A program made the position numbers and the translations under genes. Below the pieces are notes generated by a model that saw only the letters and a program-made list of their open reading frames with translations, was not told the DNA's origin and did no database searches. A stretch of DNA of 64,000 nucleotides. Origin: Afipia sp. P52-10. Its GTDB lineage: Bacteria; Pseudomonadota; Alphaproteobacteria; Rhizobiales; Xanthobacteraceae. Positions 7,680-16,100 of this stretch are shown piece by piece (the stretch's first letter is position 1; each line of letters starts with the position of its first letter). Location of the stretch: NCBI RefSeq assembly GCF_000516555.1, contig NZ_AZSJ01000007.1, forward strand, positions 431,375 through 495,374. Direction: 5' to 3'.

Positions 7680-9464
7680 TTGCGGGAACTGATCGTTGAC
7701 AACTTCGCGGGCGGCGGGGGCGCGTCCACTGGCATTGAAATGGCGCTCGGCGTCTCGCCGGACTATGCGATCAACCACAGTTCGGTTGCGCTGGCCATGC
7801 ACGAGGTCAATCACCCGGCAACCGTGCATCTTTGCAACAATGTCTGGAAGGTCGATCCCGACGAGATCGACGGTCCGATCGGGCTGGGTTGGTTTTCGCC
7901 GGACTGCAAGCATTTCAGCAAAGCAAAAGGCGGCAAACCGGTCGAGAAGGGTATCCGCGATCTGGCCTGGGTCGTCGTGCGCTGGGCGCGCCGCCGGAAG
8001 GGCGGCCCGCGTGTCATCATTCTGGAGAATGTTGAGGAGTTCTCGACGTGGGGACCGCTCGCCGAAGACGGCCGGCCGTGCCCTGACCGGAAAGGACTGA
8101 CGTTCAAGCGCTGGGTCGGCGAACTGCGGCGGCTCGGCTACAAAGTCGAATGGCGCGAACTTCGCGCGTGTGACTACGGCGCGCCAACCATCCGGAAGCG
8201 GCTCTTCCTGATCGCCAGGCGCGACGGTGAGCCGATCGTCTGGCCGGAGGCGACGCACGGCGATCCGAAAAGCGCGGCCGTGCTTTCGGGCATGCTCAAG
8301 CCCTGGCGGACGGCGGCGGAAATCATCGACTGGTCGATTCCTTGTCATTCGATCTTCCTAACGCCGGAGGAAGCACGCACCGTCGGCGTCAAGCGGCCGT
8401 TGGCGCCAGCCACGATGGCGCGCATCGCCAAAGGCGTGAAACGATATGTGATCGATGCGGCCCGGCCCTACATTGTCAACCTGACGCATCAGGGCGGCGA
8501 TAGGGTCGAGAGCCTTGACGAACCGCTCGCGACGATCACCGGTGCGCATCGTGGCGAGAAGGCGCTGGCGATGCCGTTCGTCACGGCCGCGCAGCAGGGC
8601 GGAAGCCTGCGATCGCTTGACGAACCGATCCACACCATCACGGCATCCACCAAAGATCAGAACCAGGTCGCCGTGCCGTTTGTAACAGGCGTTGGCGGCC
8701 GCATGGGGCAAACGGCCCCGCGAGGCGCCGACCAGCCGGTCCAGACAATTACGGCGAAGGCGGATTCGGTTGTGATCTCGCCGCACCTGATGACGATGCG
8801 CGATGCGCAGAAACCGTTCAACGAGGCCGACAAGCCGACGCACACGATCACCGCTGGCGGTGCCCGGCTTCACCTGGTCGCTGCATTCCTTGCCCAGCAC
8901 AACGTTTCCCGAGGCGAACAGAATCCGGGCCGCGACGCGCGTGAGCCGGTTTCCACCATCCTGCAGACCGGCTCGCATCAAGGGATCGTTGCGGCGAACA
9001 TGGTCCGGCAGTTCGGCACCGGAGTTGGATCGCCGATGGATGAGCCGGCGCGCACCGTGATGGCGGACGGCGGCGGCAAGACGCAGCTTTCGGCGGCGTT
9101 CCTGTCGAAATACTACGGGCCGAATGTCGGGCAGGATGCCGACGCGCCGCTACACACCGCGACTGAGAAGCCGCGCTTCGGCCTCGTCATCGTATCGATT
9201 GATGGCGAGCCATATGTGATCGCTGACATCGGCCTGCGCATGCTCACACCGCGCGAGCTTTTCCGCGCGCAAGGGTTCCCAGAATCCTACGTGATCGACC
9301 GGAAGCCGGACGGGTCGCCGATCTCCAAGACCGAGCAAGTCTCGAAGTGTGGCAACAGCGTCTCGCCGCCGATGGCTGCCGCACTGGTCAAGGCCAACTT
9401 CGCGCCGCGCGATGTGGCGTTCGACGGCGATCGCGGCAGCTATTTCCTGGAGGCGGCGGAATGA
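7680..9464 (+). CDS. C5-cytosine DNA methyltransferase with repeat-rich recognition region
   Basis: The 594-residue enzyme begins at TTG 7680 behind a GGGGAGGGGG site. Motif I is DNFAGGGGAS (residues 6-15), motif IV reads SPDCKHFS with the catalytic Cys (Pro-Cys is replaced by Asp-Cys, as in a phage subgroup), motif VI is ENVEEF, motif VIII is TIRKRLFLIA and motif X is GNSVSPPM. Motifs I-VIII occupy residues 1-190 and IX-X about 520-580. Between them, residues about 278-500 hold seven copies of a DEPxxTITA repeat. It would methylate cytosine in phage DNA, probably to avoid host restriction. Confidence 0.9.
   Translation: MRELIVDNFAGGGGASTGIEMALGVSPDYAINHSSVALAMHEVNHPATVHLCNNVWKVDPDEIDGPIGLGWFSPDCKHFSKAKGGKPVEKGIRDLAWVVVRWARRRKGGPRVIILENVEEFSTWGPLAEDGRPCPDRKGLTFKRWVGELRRLGYKVEWRELRACDYGAPTIRKRLFLIARRDGEPIVWPEATHGDPKSAAVLSGMLKPWRTAAEIIDWSIPCHSIFLTPEEARTVGVKRPLAPATMARIAKGVKRYVIDAARPYIVNLTHQGGDRVESLDEPLATITGAHRGEKALAMPFVTAAQQGGSLRSLDEPIHTITASTKDQNQVAVPFVTGVGGRMGQTAPRGADQPVQTITAKADSVVISPHLMTMRDAQKPFNEADKPTHTITAGGARLHLVAAFLAQHNVSRGEQNPGRDAREPVSTILQTGSHQGIVAANMVRQFGTGVGSPMDEPARTVMADGGGKTQLSAAFLSKYYGPNVGQDADAPLHTATEKPRFGLVIVSIDGEPYVIADIGLRMLTPRELFRAQGFPESYVIDRKPDGSPISKTEQVSKCGNSVSPPMAAALVKANFAPRDVAFDGDRGSYFLEAAE
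8511..9190 (+). repeat. Seven-unit coding repeat in methylase target-recognition region
   Basis: Degenerate 25-36 residue units share the core (D/E)xP-xxTITA followed by a hydrophobic strand such as AMPFVTA or VAAFLAQ. Successive cores are DEPLATIT, DEPIHTIT, DQPVQTIT, DKPTHTIT, REPVSTIL, DEPARTVM and DAPLHTAT. The repeat is clear in protein and weak in DNA, so it is old and under selection rather than a recent slippage product. Confidence 0.75.
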
Positions 9465-10300
9465 CAGCGCCGACGCGTCCGGTTCTTCGCTGGCACGGGA
9501 GTAAGTGGAAGATCGCTCCGTGGGTCATTGATCATTTCCCCCAGCACCGCGTTTATGTCGAGCCGTTCGGCGGGAGCGGTGCGGTTCTTCTTCGGAAGCC
9601 CCGCGCAAATACGGAAATCTACAACGATCGCGATGGCGACGTTGTGAACTTATTCCGCGTTCTTCGTGAGCGACCTGACGCGCTTTCGCGAGCATTGTCG
9701 CTGACGCCATTCAGCCGGGACGAATACGACTCGCTTTATGAGACGATCGAGGATCCACTAGAGCGCGCGTGGGCGCTGGTGGCGCGTTCGTTCATGGGAA
9801 TGAACTCCAAGGGAGCCTTGGAGAAAAGCGGATTTGATACCCGCGTGAATCCCGACGGGTTCATTTCGCGACTTCGATCGCTCATCGCCGTGCCTGACGA
9901 AATTGCGGCTGTGGCACTTCGTTTTGCGCACGTTGTGGTCGAGAACGACGATGCACTTCGCGTCATTGAGAGGTTCGATAGGCAAGACGCGTTGATCTAC
10001 TGTGATCCGCCGTATGCCTTGGAGACGAGAAGCGGCAAGTACTATCGTCACGAGCTATCCAACAGTGCGCATCGGAAGCTGATTGAGAAGCTTCGCACTG
10101 CCAATGGCATGGTGGTCCTCTCTGGTTACGCCACGGCTCAATATGACGACGCGCTCGCGGATTGGAGACGGGTCCAGACGGATGCCCTGACGGATGGGGC
10201 CGCACGCCGCGTCGAAACTCTTTGGATCAATCCAGCCTGTGCCGCCGCGCTCGATCGCGAGGGCAAGGCCGCGCAACAACTTGAAATGATGGTGGGGTGA
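9461..10300 (+). CDS. D12-class N6-adenine DNA methylase
   Basis: The 279-residue enzyme starts at ATG 9461, overlapping the cytosine methylase stop, with GGAGG about 8 bases upstream. It has RWHGSKW near residue 10, the AdoMet motif EPFGGSGAVLL near 32, and the catalytic motif IV as CDPPYAL near 182. Order and length match the Dam/D12 class. It would methylate adenine in phage DNA. With the C5 enzyme and the MT-A70-like protein the phage carries three methylase folds in its early operon. Confidence 0.92.
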   Translation: MTAPTRPVLRWHGSKWKIAPWVIDHFPQHRVYVEPFGGSGAVLLRKPRANTEIYNDRDGDVVNLFRVLRERPDALSRALSLTPFSRDEYDSLYETIEDPLERAWALVARSFMGMNSKGALEKSGFDTRVNPDGFISRLRSLIAVPDEIAAVALRFAHVVVENDDALRVIERFDRQDALIYCDPPYALETRSGKYYRHELSNSAHRKLIEKLRTANGMVVLSGYATAQYDDALADWRRVQTDALTDGAARRVETLWINPACAAALDREGKAAQQLEMMVG

Positions 10301-10301
10301 G

Positions 10302-11471
10302 GTGAGCACACGACTTTCAATTATTCCGGCTGGGGCGGTCACCGACCGCAATCTTGAGCCGCGCGACCTGCAGGTGCTCTGCTTGCTCGGCCGCCATACC
10401 GATCGCGCCGGCTGGTGCGTGCGCAGCCAGGTGAAGATGGCGGCGGAGATCGCCTGCGCCCGGTCCTCGGTGCAGCGTTCGCTCGAACGGCTCGTCGATG
10501 CTGGTTGGGTGCAGAAGAAACAGCGCGGCGTGCCGGAAGGAGCGGAGCCGGGTCAGCCAAGCGCATCCTATGCCTATCGGGTGATCCTGGATCGAGACGA
10601 CTACGCCTTCACGTCGGCGACGCGGGATGATGGCGAAAGCCATGCTGAGAATGCAAATCACGATGGGGGGTGCCCACCGGTGGGCACCCCCTCCGGTGCC
10701 GAGGGTGCCCAGCCAGGTGGGCGCCCGGGTGCCCACCCTGGGCGGGCACCGGGTGCCCACGTATGCGTGGGCACCAATAACGACCCCTTAGAACGACCCC
10801 ACCTTGAACGTGAGAGAGATGCGCGCGCGCGAGCCGAAAGGAAAGCGATGTTCCTTGCTGCGTTCGAGGCGCGGTGGCCGACTGCGGCCAGCGACAGCCG
10901 GCAACGCACGGCCTACGCAGCGGATGCGCTGACCGAAGACGAGGAGCGAGAGGCGCTCGAAGGCATCGGTCCGTTCATCGAACATCACAAGCGGACCGGC
11001 CGAAAGGGCTTTCCGGCGGGGGCAACCTACCTTGAGGAGAAGCGCTGGACGCTGCTCAAGCAGGCCGCAACTTCGCAGGAAGGCGGCTATCACGCGGCGG
11101 ACAGCGCGGAGGTGCGCGCGATCGGCGTGCTGCACGAGATCGCAGGAAAATCCTCGTTCTTCCACAGCGTGATCAAGCGGCCCGGCCAGCCGCAGGTCTA
11201 CTACCGCATCGCTGTCGAGCCGCGGCTGCTCGCGCTTTCGACCGCGCCGCCGGCGTCCGACTGGGTGGCGCTCGACCGGCAGCAGGCTGCGGCCTGGGAC
11301 GCGTACCTGCAGACGTACATGACCGTGCAGACCCGCCATCGCCTGCAGGAAGGCGCACGGGCACCCTGGGCCTGGCCGCCTCGGAAAGACGGATCGCTCT
11401 CGCCTGCGGCGCCGCCGGGCGAGATCAGCGACGACGATGCTGATGCGTTGGCCAATGAAAGGCTGCGATGA
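10302..11471 (+). CDS. Phage replication initiation-like protein
   Basis: The 389-residue protein starts at GTG 10302. Residues 1-100 form a winged-helix domain (LEPRDLQVLCLLGRH, then SSVQRSLERLVDAGWV) like that of phage replication proteins. Residues 122-163 are a Gly/Pro/His-rich linker encoded by GGTGCCCA repeats. The rest is helical and basic, with an Arg/Glu helix at 166-185. Placement at the end of the early operon and DNA repeats inside the gene resemble lambda O, whose gene contains the origin. The replication role is inferred from the wHTH and repeats; a regulatory role is possible. Confidence 0.7.
   Translation: MSTRLSIIPAGAVTDRNLEPRDLQVLCLLGRHTDRAGWCVRSQVKMAAEIACARSSVQRSLERLVDAGWVQKKQRGVPEGAEPGQPSASYAYRVILDRDDYAFTSATRDDGESHAENANHDGGCPPVGTPSGAEGAQPGGRPGAHPGRAPGAHVCVGTNNDPLERPHLERERDARARAERKAMFLAAFEARWPTAASDSRQRTAYAADALTEDEEREALEGIGPFIEHHKRTGRKGFPAGATYLEEKRWTLLKQAATSQEGGYHAADSAEVRAIGVLHEIAGKSSFFHSVIKRPGQPQVYYRIAVEPRLLALSTAPPASDWVALDRQQAAAWDAYLQTYMTVQTRHRLQEGARAPWAWPPRKDGSLSPAAPPGEISDDDADALANERLR
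10666..10775. repeat. GGTGCCCA iteron-like cluster, candidate phage origin
   Basis: Six exact copies of GGTGCCCA or its complement lie at 10669-10676, 10681-10688 (inverted), 10704-10711, 10728-10735, 10752-10759 and 10768-10775 (inverted); a 7/8 match is at 10743-10750. The first two form a perfect 26-bp palindrome (10666-10691). The block is inside the replication-like gene and encodes its flexible linker. Clustered short iterons inside an initiator gene are the known layout of lambdoid origins; origin function is inferred. Confidence 0.55.
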
Positions 11472-12058
11472 CGATGGTGCTGAAGATTGGGGACTTCGTT
11501 GACTTCGTCGATTGTGCCGGCGACGTGCTTGCGATGCCGGTGCCGCACCGCTGGTACCTCTTGCGGACGCATCCGAACAAGGAATTCGTGGTGTTCGGCG
11601 GGCTCTTTCGACGCGGCTTCACGGCCTATGTGCCGAGCTTCCAGGCGTCACGGCCGACCGGTCGGATGGAAAACGGCAAGCGGCACATGCGCACGCTGAC
11701 GCGGCCGGTGTTCCCAGGCATCGTATTCGTGCCGGATTTCGACGCCAATCTCGACGCGCTGCGACTTGTCGACGGCGTGGTCGGCTTCGTCAAGTTCGGC
11801 GAGGAGCGGGCTTCGATGTCGGTCGGAATGATGGCCGACGTGCGCCGCCTCGAAACGTTCATGAACCTGCCGCCGAAAGCGCAGAAGGGCTGGGCGCCGA
11901 CGATTGGTTCGCTCGTTCGGGTGACCGTCGCTCACAACGTATCGTTGACCGGGCGGATCGAGAGGCTTGACGGACAGGGCCGACTCAGAGTGTTGATCGA
12001 CGCCATGAAGCGCGAGATCGCGGTGACTGCTACCGTCGATCAGGTCGAACCAGCATAG
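11468..12058 (+). CDS. NusG/RfaH-like transcription antitermination protein
   Basis: The 196-residue protein overlaps the previous gene by 4 bases. Residues about 25-105 match a NusG N-terminal domain: HRWYLLRTHPNKEFVV, then FTAYVPSF, and RPVFPGIVFV. The C-terminal part (IGSLVRVTVAHNVSLTGRIE) looks like a KOW domain. NusG-type proteins bind RNA polymerase and suppress pausing or termination. As the last early gene, followed at once by two terminators and then the packaging genes, it probably acts as the phage late-gene antiterminator, the role of Q in lambda; this is inference. Confidence 0.8.
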   Translation: MTMVLKIGDFVDFVDCAGDVLAMPVPHRWYLLRTHPNKEFVVFGGLFRRGFTAYVPSFQASRPTGRMENGKRHMRTLTRPVFPGIVFVPDFDANLDALRLVDGVVGFVKFGEERASMSVGMMADVRRLETFMNLPPKAQKGWAPTIGSLVRVTVAHNVSLTGRIERLDGQGRLRVLIDAMKREIAVTATVDQVEPA

Positions 12059-12157
12059 CCGCGTGGCGGTGACGATGGTTCGGCGGCAGGGCTAAAGCCC
12101 GGCGGCGCAGGTGGTCAGCCCTTCGTGGCGACTGCCCCGCGCAGAGCGTTGACCAGC

Positions 12158-12187
12158 AGCCCCGGCATCGTCCGGGGCTTTGTTGTT
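12158..12187 (+). terminator. Rho-independent terminator after early operon
   Basis: A perfect 8-bp stem AGCCCCGG (12158-12165) and CCGGGGCT (12172-12179) with a 6-base loop is followed by TTGTTGTTTC. It lies 100 bases beyond the NusG-like gene. The 245-base gap 12059-12303 holds this and a second terminator but no convincing gene. Confidence 0.75.
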
Positions 12188-12262
12188 TCAGGACATAGGT
12201 TGCGCGGCCACAACCGTCGGCGTGGCCGCTGCCCTCCTTGGGCGTTTCCTCCCTAGACTAGA

Positions 12263-12299
12263 GGCCGCAGGTGCGAGAGCGCTTGCGGCCTTCTTTCTG
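12263..12299 (+). terminator. Second terminator before late genes
   Basis: GGCCGCA (12263-12269) pairs with TGCGGCC (12284-12290) and is followed by TTCTTTCTGT. It ends 4 bases before the HNH start codon. Two terminators in series ahead of the late genes suggest that late transcription depends on antitermination. Confidence 0.6.
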
Positions 12300-12303
12300 T
12301 AGG

Positions 12304-12576
12304 ATGAGCGCACCTTGGAAACGCTGGTACAAGACGGCGCGCTGGGCTGCGCTTCGGCTTCGCATCTTCCTCCGCGATCACTTCACATGTGCCGCATGCG
12401 GGCGCGTCGAGGGGAACACCGCGCTGCTGGTCTGCGATCATCGAAAGCCACATCGTGGTGACGAGCGATTGTTCTGGGATGAGGCCAACCTGCAGACGCT
12501 CTGCCAGAGCTGTCATAACGGACTGAAGCAGCGACAAGAGCAGAGCAGCCTGCATCAGCGCGGAGTCTGGCACTGA
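12304..12576 (+). CDS. HNH endonuclease
   Basis: The 90-residue protein has the zinc-type HNH pattern: CAACG near residue 36, a central CDHRKPHRGDERLFWDEAN (residues about 48-66) with the catalytic His, then LQTLCQSCHNGLK. HNH proteins encoded just before the terminase genes are required for cos cleavage and packaging in HK97-like phages. ATG 12304 is chosen because an upstream GTG (12271) would start inside the terminator loop; no good ribosome binding site is visible. Confidence 0.88.
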   Translation: MSAPWKRWYKTARWAALRLRIFLRDHFTCAACGRVEGNTALLVCDHRKPHRGDERLFWDEANLQTLCQSCHNGLKQRQEQSSLHQRGVWH

Positions 12577-12661
12577 TCAACTCCAGGGGGGAGGGCGGGT
12601 CAAAAGTCCACGAAACCGCGCGCGTCCGGACCGGCCTAGGGCTCATTCAGAGGTTTTTTTC
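12577..12661. other. Candidate cos/packaging region
   Basis: The gap between the HNH and terminase small-subunit genes contains GGGGGGAGGGCGGGTCAAAA (12588-12607) followed by GC-rich inverted stretches (CGCGCGCG, TCCGGA). A purine-rich G tract ending in GTCAAAA often sits in this place in HNH-terminase phages and would suit a cohesive-end or terminase binding site. No cut site can be deduced from sequence alone. Confidence 0.35.
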
Positions 12662-13144
12662 TTGGCAGACAGAATTTTCGACCTGTTCGGCGATGAGCTG
12701 CCGGCTAATTGGGGCCAACGCGGCAGACCCGAGCACGTCGCTTCACAGCAAAACCGTAACAGAGTCAGTCTGTTGGTTGCGCTCGGCTGGAGCAATGCGC
12801 GGATTGCTGCAGCGTTGTTCATCACGCAACCGACACTTCGTAAGCATTATTTTTCAGAGCTTAAGTATCGCGAGGTTGCGCGCGATCGGCTGATCCTGAA
12901 CCTCGGCATGAAGCTGTGGGAGCAGGTTCGGGACGGCAATGTCGGCGCGATGAAGGAGTTCCAGAAGTATCTGGAGCGTAACGACCTGATGACATTCGGG
13001 CAGACTGCGCCGCCGTCGCAACCCGACAAGCCTGTCAAGGAACAGAAGCTCGGAAAGAAGGAGGCAGCCAAGGTTGCCGCGCACCAGCCTGATACCGGCT
13101 CGACGCTCGGTCAGCTTATGGCACATCGTCAGCAGGTGAACTGA
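12662..13144 (+). CDS. Terminase small subunit
   Basis: The 160-residue protein begins at TTG 12662 with AGAGG upstream. Residues about 33-60 form an HTH (VALGWSNARIAAALFITQPT), the DNA-recognition element of small terminases. A helical middle (LWEQVRDGNVGAMKEFQKYL) probably mediates oligomerisation, and the Lys-rich C-terminus may contact the large subunit. It directly precedes the large subunit gene. It recognises phage DNA and loads the packaging motor. Confidence 0.82.
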   Translation: MADRIFDLFGDELPANWGQRGRPEHVASQQNRNRVSLLVALGWSNARIAAALFITQPTLRKHYFSELKYREVARDRLILNLGMKLWEQVRDGNVGAMKEFQKYLERNDLMTFGQTAPPSQPDKPVKEQKLGKKEAAKVAAHQPDTGSTLGQLMAHRQQVN

Positions 13145-13148
13145 GTCC

Positions 13149-14840
13149 GTGATGTGGGACCTGAGCTGTCCAGATTGGGCGGATCGGCTACGGGTCGGAC
13201 AGCCGATTATTCCGACATTGCCGCTGATCAACTCTGAGGCCGATCTGGCGCTGCGGATCTTCGACGAGTTGCAGCTACCGGACGTGCCTGGCACGCCGAA
13301 GATGCGCGACGCCTGCGGCGATTGGTTTCGGATGATCGTTCGTGTCGCGTTCGGGTCGTGGGACCCGGCCGCCAAGGTTCGCTTCATTCGCGATATTCTT
13401 GCGATGCTGCCCAAGGGACAGTCCAAGACGACTTACTGTGCGGCTCTGCTGCTTGTCGCCTTACTGATGAACCGGAGACCGCGCGCCGAAGCGTTGTTCA
13501 TCGGGCCAACGCAGGCGATATCGGACAACGCCTATGACAAGGCGGTCGGCATGATCGAGTGCTCGCGCGACCTGAAGCGCCGCTTCCGGACGCGGGATCA
13601 TATCAAGACGATAGTCGATCTCACGACGGAAACAGAGCTGAAGGTCAAGACGTTCGATACGAACATCCTGACTGGCACCATTCTGATCATCGCGCTGCTC
13701 GATGAGCTTCATCTGCTTGGCCGGAACGTGAACACGACGAAGGTCCTGCGTCAGGTGCGTGGCGGCCTGGAGAAGACGCCCGAGGGTTTGCTGATTATGA
13801 CGACGACGCAGAGCGATGAAGCTCCAGCCGGCGCGTTCAAGGATGAGCTGAAGTTCGCCCGCAAGATGCGGGACGGAGCTTTCCGGGGAAAGCTCGTGCG
13901 GCCAATGCTGCCGATCTTGTACGAGTTTCCGCCGGAGATCGCATCAACGCCGGTCAAGTGGCAGGACCCTGATAACTGGGGCATGGTGATGCCGAACCTT
14001 GGCCGATCGGTACATCTGCAGAGCCTCGTCGCTGATTGGCACTCGGAGCGTGAGAAGGGTGACCATGCCGTGAAGGTGTGGGCGTCCCAGCACCTGAATA
14101 TCGAAATCGGCGTCGGTCTCGCGGACGATGGCTGGCGCGGCGCCGACTATTGGGATGAGCGCGCGGATACCACTCTGACGCTTGATGAGTTGATCCGGCG
14201 TTCGGAGGTCGCGACCGTCGGTGTGGATGGCGGCGGCCTGGATGATCTGTTCGGCCTCTGCGTCATCGGGCGCGAGAAGGGGACGCGTCGCTGGTTGGTC
14301 TGGAGCCATGCATATGCGCATCCGAAAGTCATGGAGGTCCGCAAGGATATCGCGGCGCGGCTGAAGGACTTTGAGAAGGAGGGTTCGCTGACGTTCTGCG
14401 AGGTCTCCGAGTATGTGCGCAAGATCGCGGACATCGTCATGCGATTGTTCGAGGCCGGATTGCTGCCGAAGAAGGATGCGGTCGGCTTCGACCCGAACAA
14501 TATCGCCGCATTCATCGATGAATTGGCCTCTCGTGGCGTCGCCGGTGAGATGTTGCGCCGTCTTCTGCAAGGGCCGGCGCTCTCTCCGGCGCTCTGGGGT
14601 CTTGAGCACAAGCTCAGCGATGACACGCTGTCGCACTCCGGGCTTGAGCTGATGCAGTGGGTCGTCGGCAACGTGAAGGTCGAGGTCAAAGGTAACGGCA
14701 ACATGGCGACCAAGCAGGCTGCCGGCCGGGCGAAGATCGATCCATTTATCGCGATGCTCTGTGCCGCGATCCTCATGAGCTGGAATCCGACAGCGGTCGG
14801 GCTCACCGTGTACGGGCAGCGCGGCATACTGATGGTGTGA
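13149..14840 (+). CDS. terL: Terminase large subunit (HK97 type)
   Basis: This 563-residue packaging ATPase-nuclease has a Walker A (PKGQSKTT, residues 88-95) and a Walker B ending in Asp-Glu (LIIALLDE, 179-186), followed by the C-terminal RNase H-like nuclease starting with VGVDGGGLDD near residue 357. Two starts are possible, GTG 13149 or ATG 13152, differing by one residue. It translocates DNA into the prohead and cuts concatemers. The C-terminal catalytic acids after the first Asp were not all identified. Confidence 0.93.
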   Translation: MMWDLSCPDWADRLRVGQPIIPTLPLINSEADLALRIFDELQLPDVPGTPKMRDACGDWFRMIVRVAFGSWDPAAKVRFIRDILAMLPKGQSKTTYCAALLLVALLMNRRPRAEALFIGPTQAISDNAYDKAVGMIECSRDLKRRFRTRDHIKTIVDLTTETELKVKTFDTNILTGTILIIALLDELHLLGRNVNTTKVLRQVRGGLEKTPEGLLIMTTTQSDEAPAGAFKDELKFARKMRDGAFRGKLVRPMLPILYEFPPEIASTPVKWQDPDNWGMVMPNLGRSVHLQSLVADWHSEREKGDHAVKVWASQHLNIEIGVGLADDGWRGADYWDERADTTLTLDELIRRSEVATVGVDGGGLDDLFGLCVIGREKGTRRWLVWSHAYAHPKVMEVRKDIAARLKDFEKEGSLTFCEVSEYVRKIADIVMRLFEAGLLPKKDAVGFDPNNIAAFIDELASRGVAGEMLRRLLQGPALSPALWGLEHKLSDDTLSHSGLELMQWVVGNVKVEVKGNGNMATKQAAGRAKIDPFIAMLCAAILMSWNPTAVGLTVYGQRGILMV

Positions 14841-14843
14841 TGG

Positions 14844-16100
14844 ATGAAACTGCTCGATTGGTTCCGTCGCCCCGTCAATGCGTCGCATGCCGTGCGCGCG
14901 ATGGCCGGTGACTCGGCAGAGTTCTACGGCTTCGATGATCCGCGATTCTTGGAGTTCATTCGGCGCGGCGGGTCGGGGATGACCGAGGCCGGCATTGCCA
15001 TCACGCCAAAAACCGCCCTGAAGAACCCAACCGTTCTTCGGTGTGTTTCGCTTCATGCGTTCTCGCTCGGCATGCTTCCGCTGCACCTCCTGAACCGGAG
15101 AACTGGCGAGAAGGCAGTGGATCATCCACTCTTTCGCATTCTGCATCGTCGTCCGAACGCCTGGCAGACGGCGTTTGAGTTCAAGTCATTGATGCAGCAG
15201 CGCGTGCTCGGCGCGAGCGATGATGGATCGCGCGGCGACGCTTTTGCGTTGATCGTGCGAAGCGGCGACCGGGTCCTTCAACTCGTGCCGCTTCCGACCA
15301 GTCTTGTGCGCCCGCGCCAGAAGAATGACTGGTCGTTGGAGTATGTTTTCCAGCGTCCGGAAGGTGGCGAGGTTGTCCTCCAGCAGCGCGATATCTTTCA
15401 TCTGCGCTGTGGCTTGTCCGAAGACGGGATCTCCGGCCTGTCGATGGTCAAGCAGGCGGCGGAGGCAATCGCCCTGGCCATCCAGACTGAGAAGGCGGCG
15501 GCGCGCCTGTTTCGGAACGGAATGCTAGTCGGCGGCGCGCTCTCGCATCCGCAGAAGCTGTCGCCTGAAGCGTATGAGCGGCTCAAATCCAGCATGGAAG
15601 AGCGGCTGAGCGGGGCCGACAACGCTCACAAGTGGATGATCCTCGAGGAGGGGATGGCACCGACCCAGTTCTCACAGACGGGTCGGGACAGTCAGCACCT
15701 CGAGCAGCGCAAATATCAGAACGAAGAAATCTCGCGCCCGTTCGGCGTGCCGCGGCCCTTACTGAACGTTGATGATACGTCGTGGGGGTCCGGAATCGAT
15801 GTGCTGGGCCAATTCTTCGTGCGGTTCGGCCTCAATCCCTGGTTCGAAGCGTGGCAGCAAGCCATTGAGCGATGCCTGCTGACCGATCGGGAGGTCGATC
15901 TGTATGAGGCCAAGATCAATGCAGGCGCACTGCTGCGTGGCTCAATGAAAGATCAGGCTGAGTTCTTTGCGAAGGGACTCGGCGCCGGCGGCCACCAGCC
16001 GTTCTTGCACCCAGACGAAGCGCGCGAATGGCTTGACCTGCCGCGGCGTGACGATCTCCCGAAGCCAATGGGACAGAAGGATCAGAGCAATGAGCCTTAG
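14844..16100 (+). CDS. HK97-family portal protein
   Basis: A 418-residue protein starting 3 bases after the terminase stop. It shows the HK97 portal pattern: an N-terminal MKLLDWFRR, NPTVLRCVSLHAFSLGMLPL near 54-73, HPLFRILHRRPN, and QTGRDSQHLEQRKYQNEEIS near 277 with FGVPRPLLN after it. Portals form the dodecameric ring at the capsid vertex through which DNA enters. The order large terminase, portal, protease, capsid is the canonical HK97 cassette. The end overlaps the protease gene by 11 bases. Confidence 0.95.
   Translation: MKLLDWFRRPVNASHAVRAMAGDSAEFYGFDDPRFLEFIRRGGSGMTEAGIAITPKTALKNPTVLRCVSLHAFSLGMLPLHLLNRRTGEKAVDHPLFRILHRRPNAWQTAFEFKSLMQQRVLGASDDGSRGDAFALIVRSGDRVLQLVPLPTSLVRPRQKNDWSLEYVFQRPEGGEVVLQQRDIFHLRCGLSEDGISGLSMVKQAAEAIALAIQTEKAAARLFRNGMLVGGALSHPQKLSPEAYERLKSSMEERLSGADNAHKWMILEEGMAPTQFSQTGRDSQHLEQRKYQNEEISRPFGVPRPLLNVDDTSWGSGIDVLGQFFVRFGLNPWFEAWQQAIERCLLTDREVDLYEAKINAGALLRGSMKDQAEFFAKGLGAGGHQPFLHPDEAREWLDLPRRDDLPKPMGQKDQSNEP

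Noticed and set aside
10666..10775. CRISPR-like array
   Set aside because: Repeat words are only 8 bases, spacing is irregular, they occur in both orientations and lie within a coding frame.
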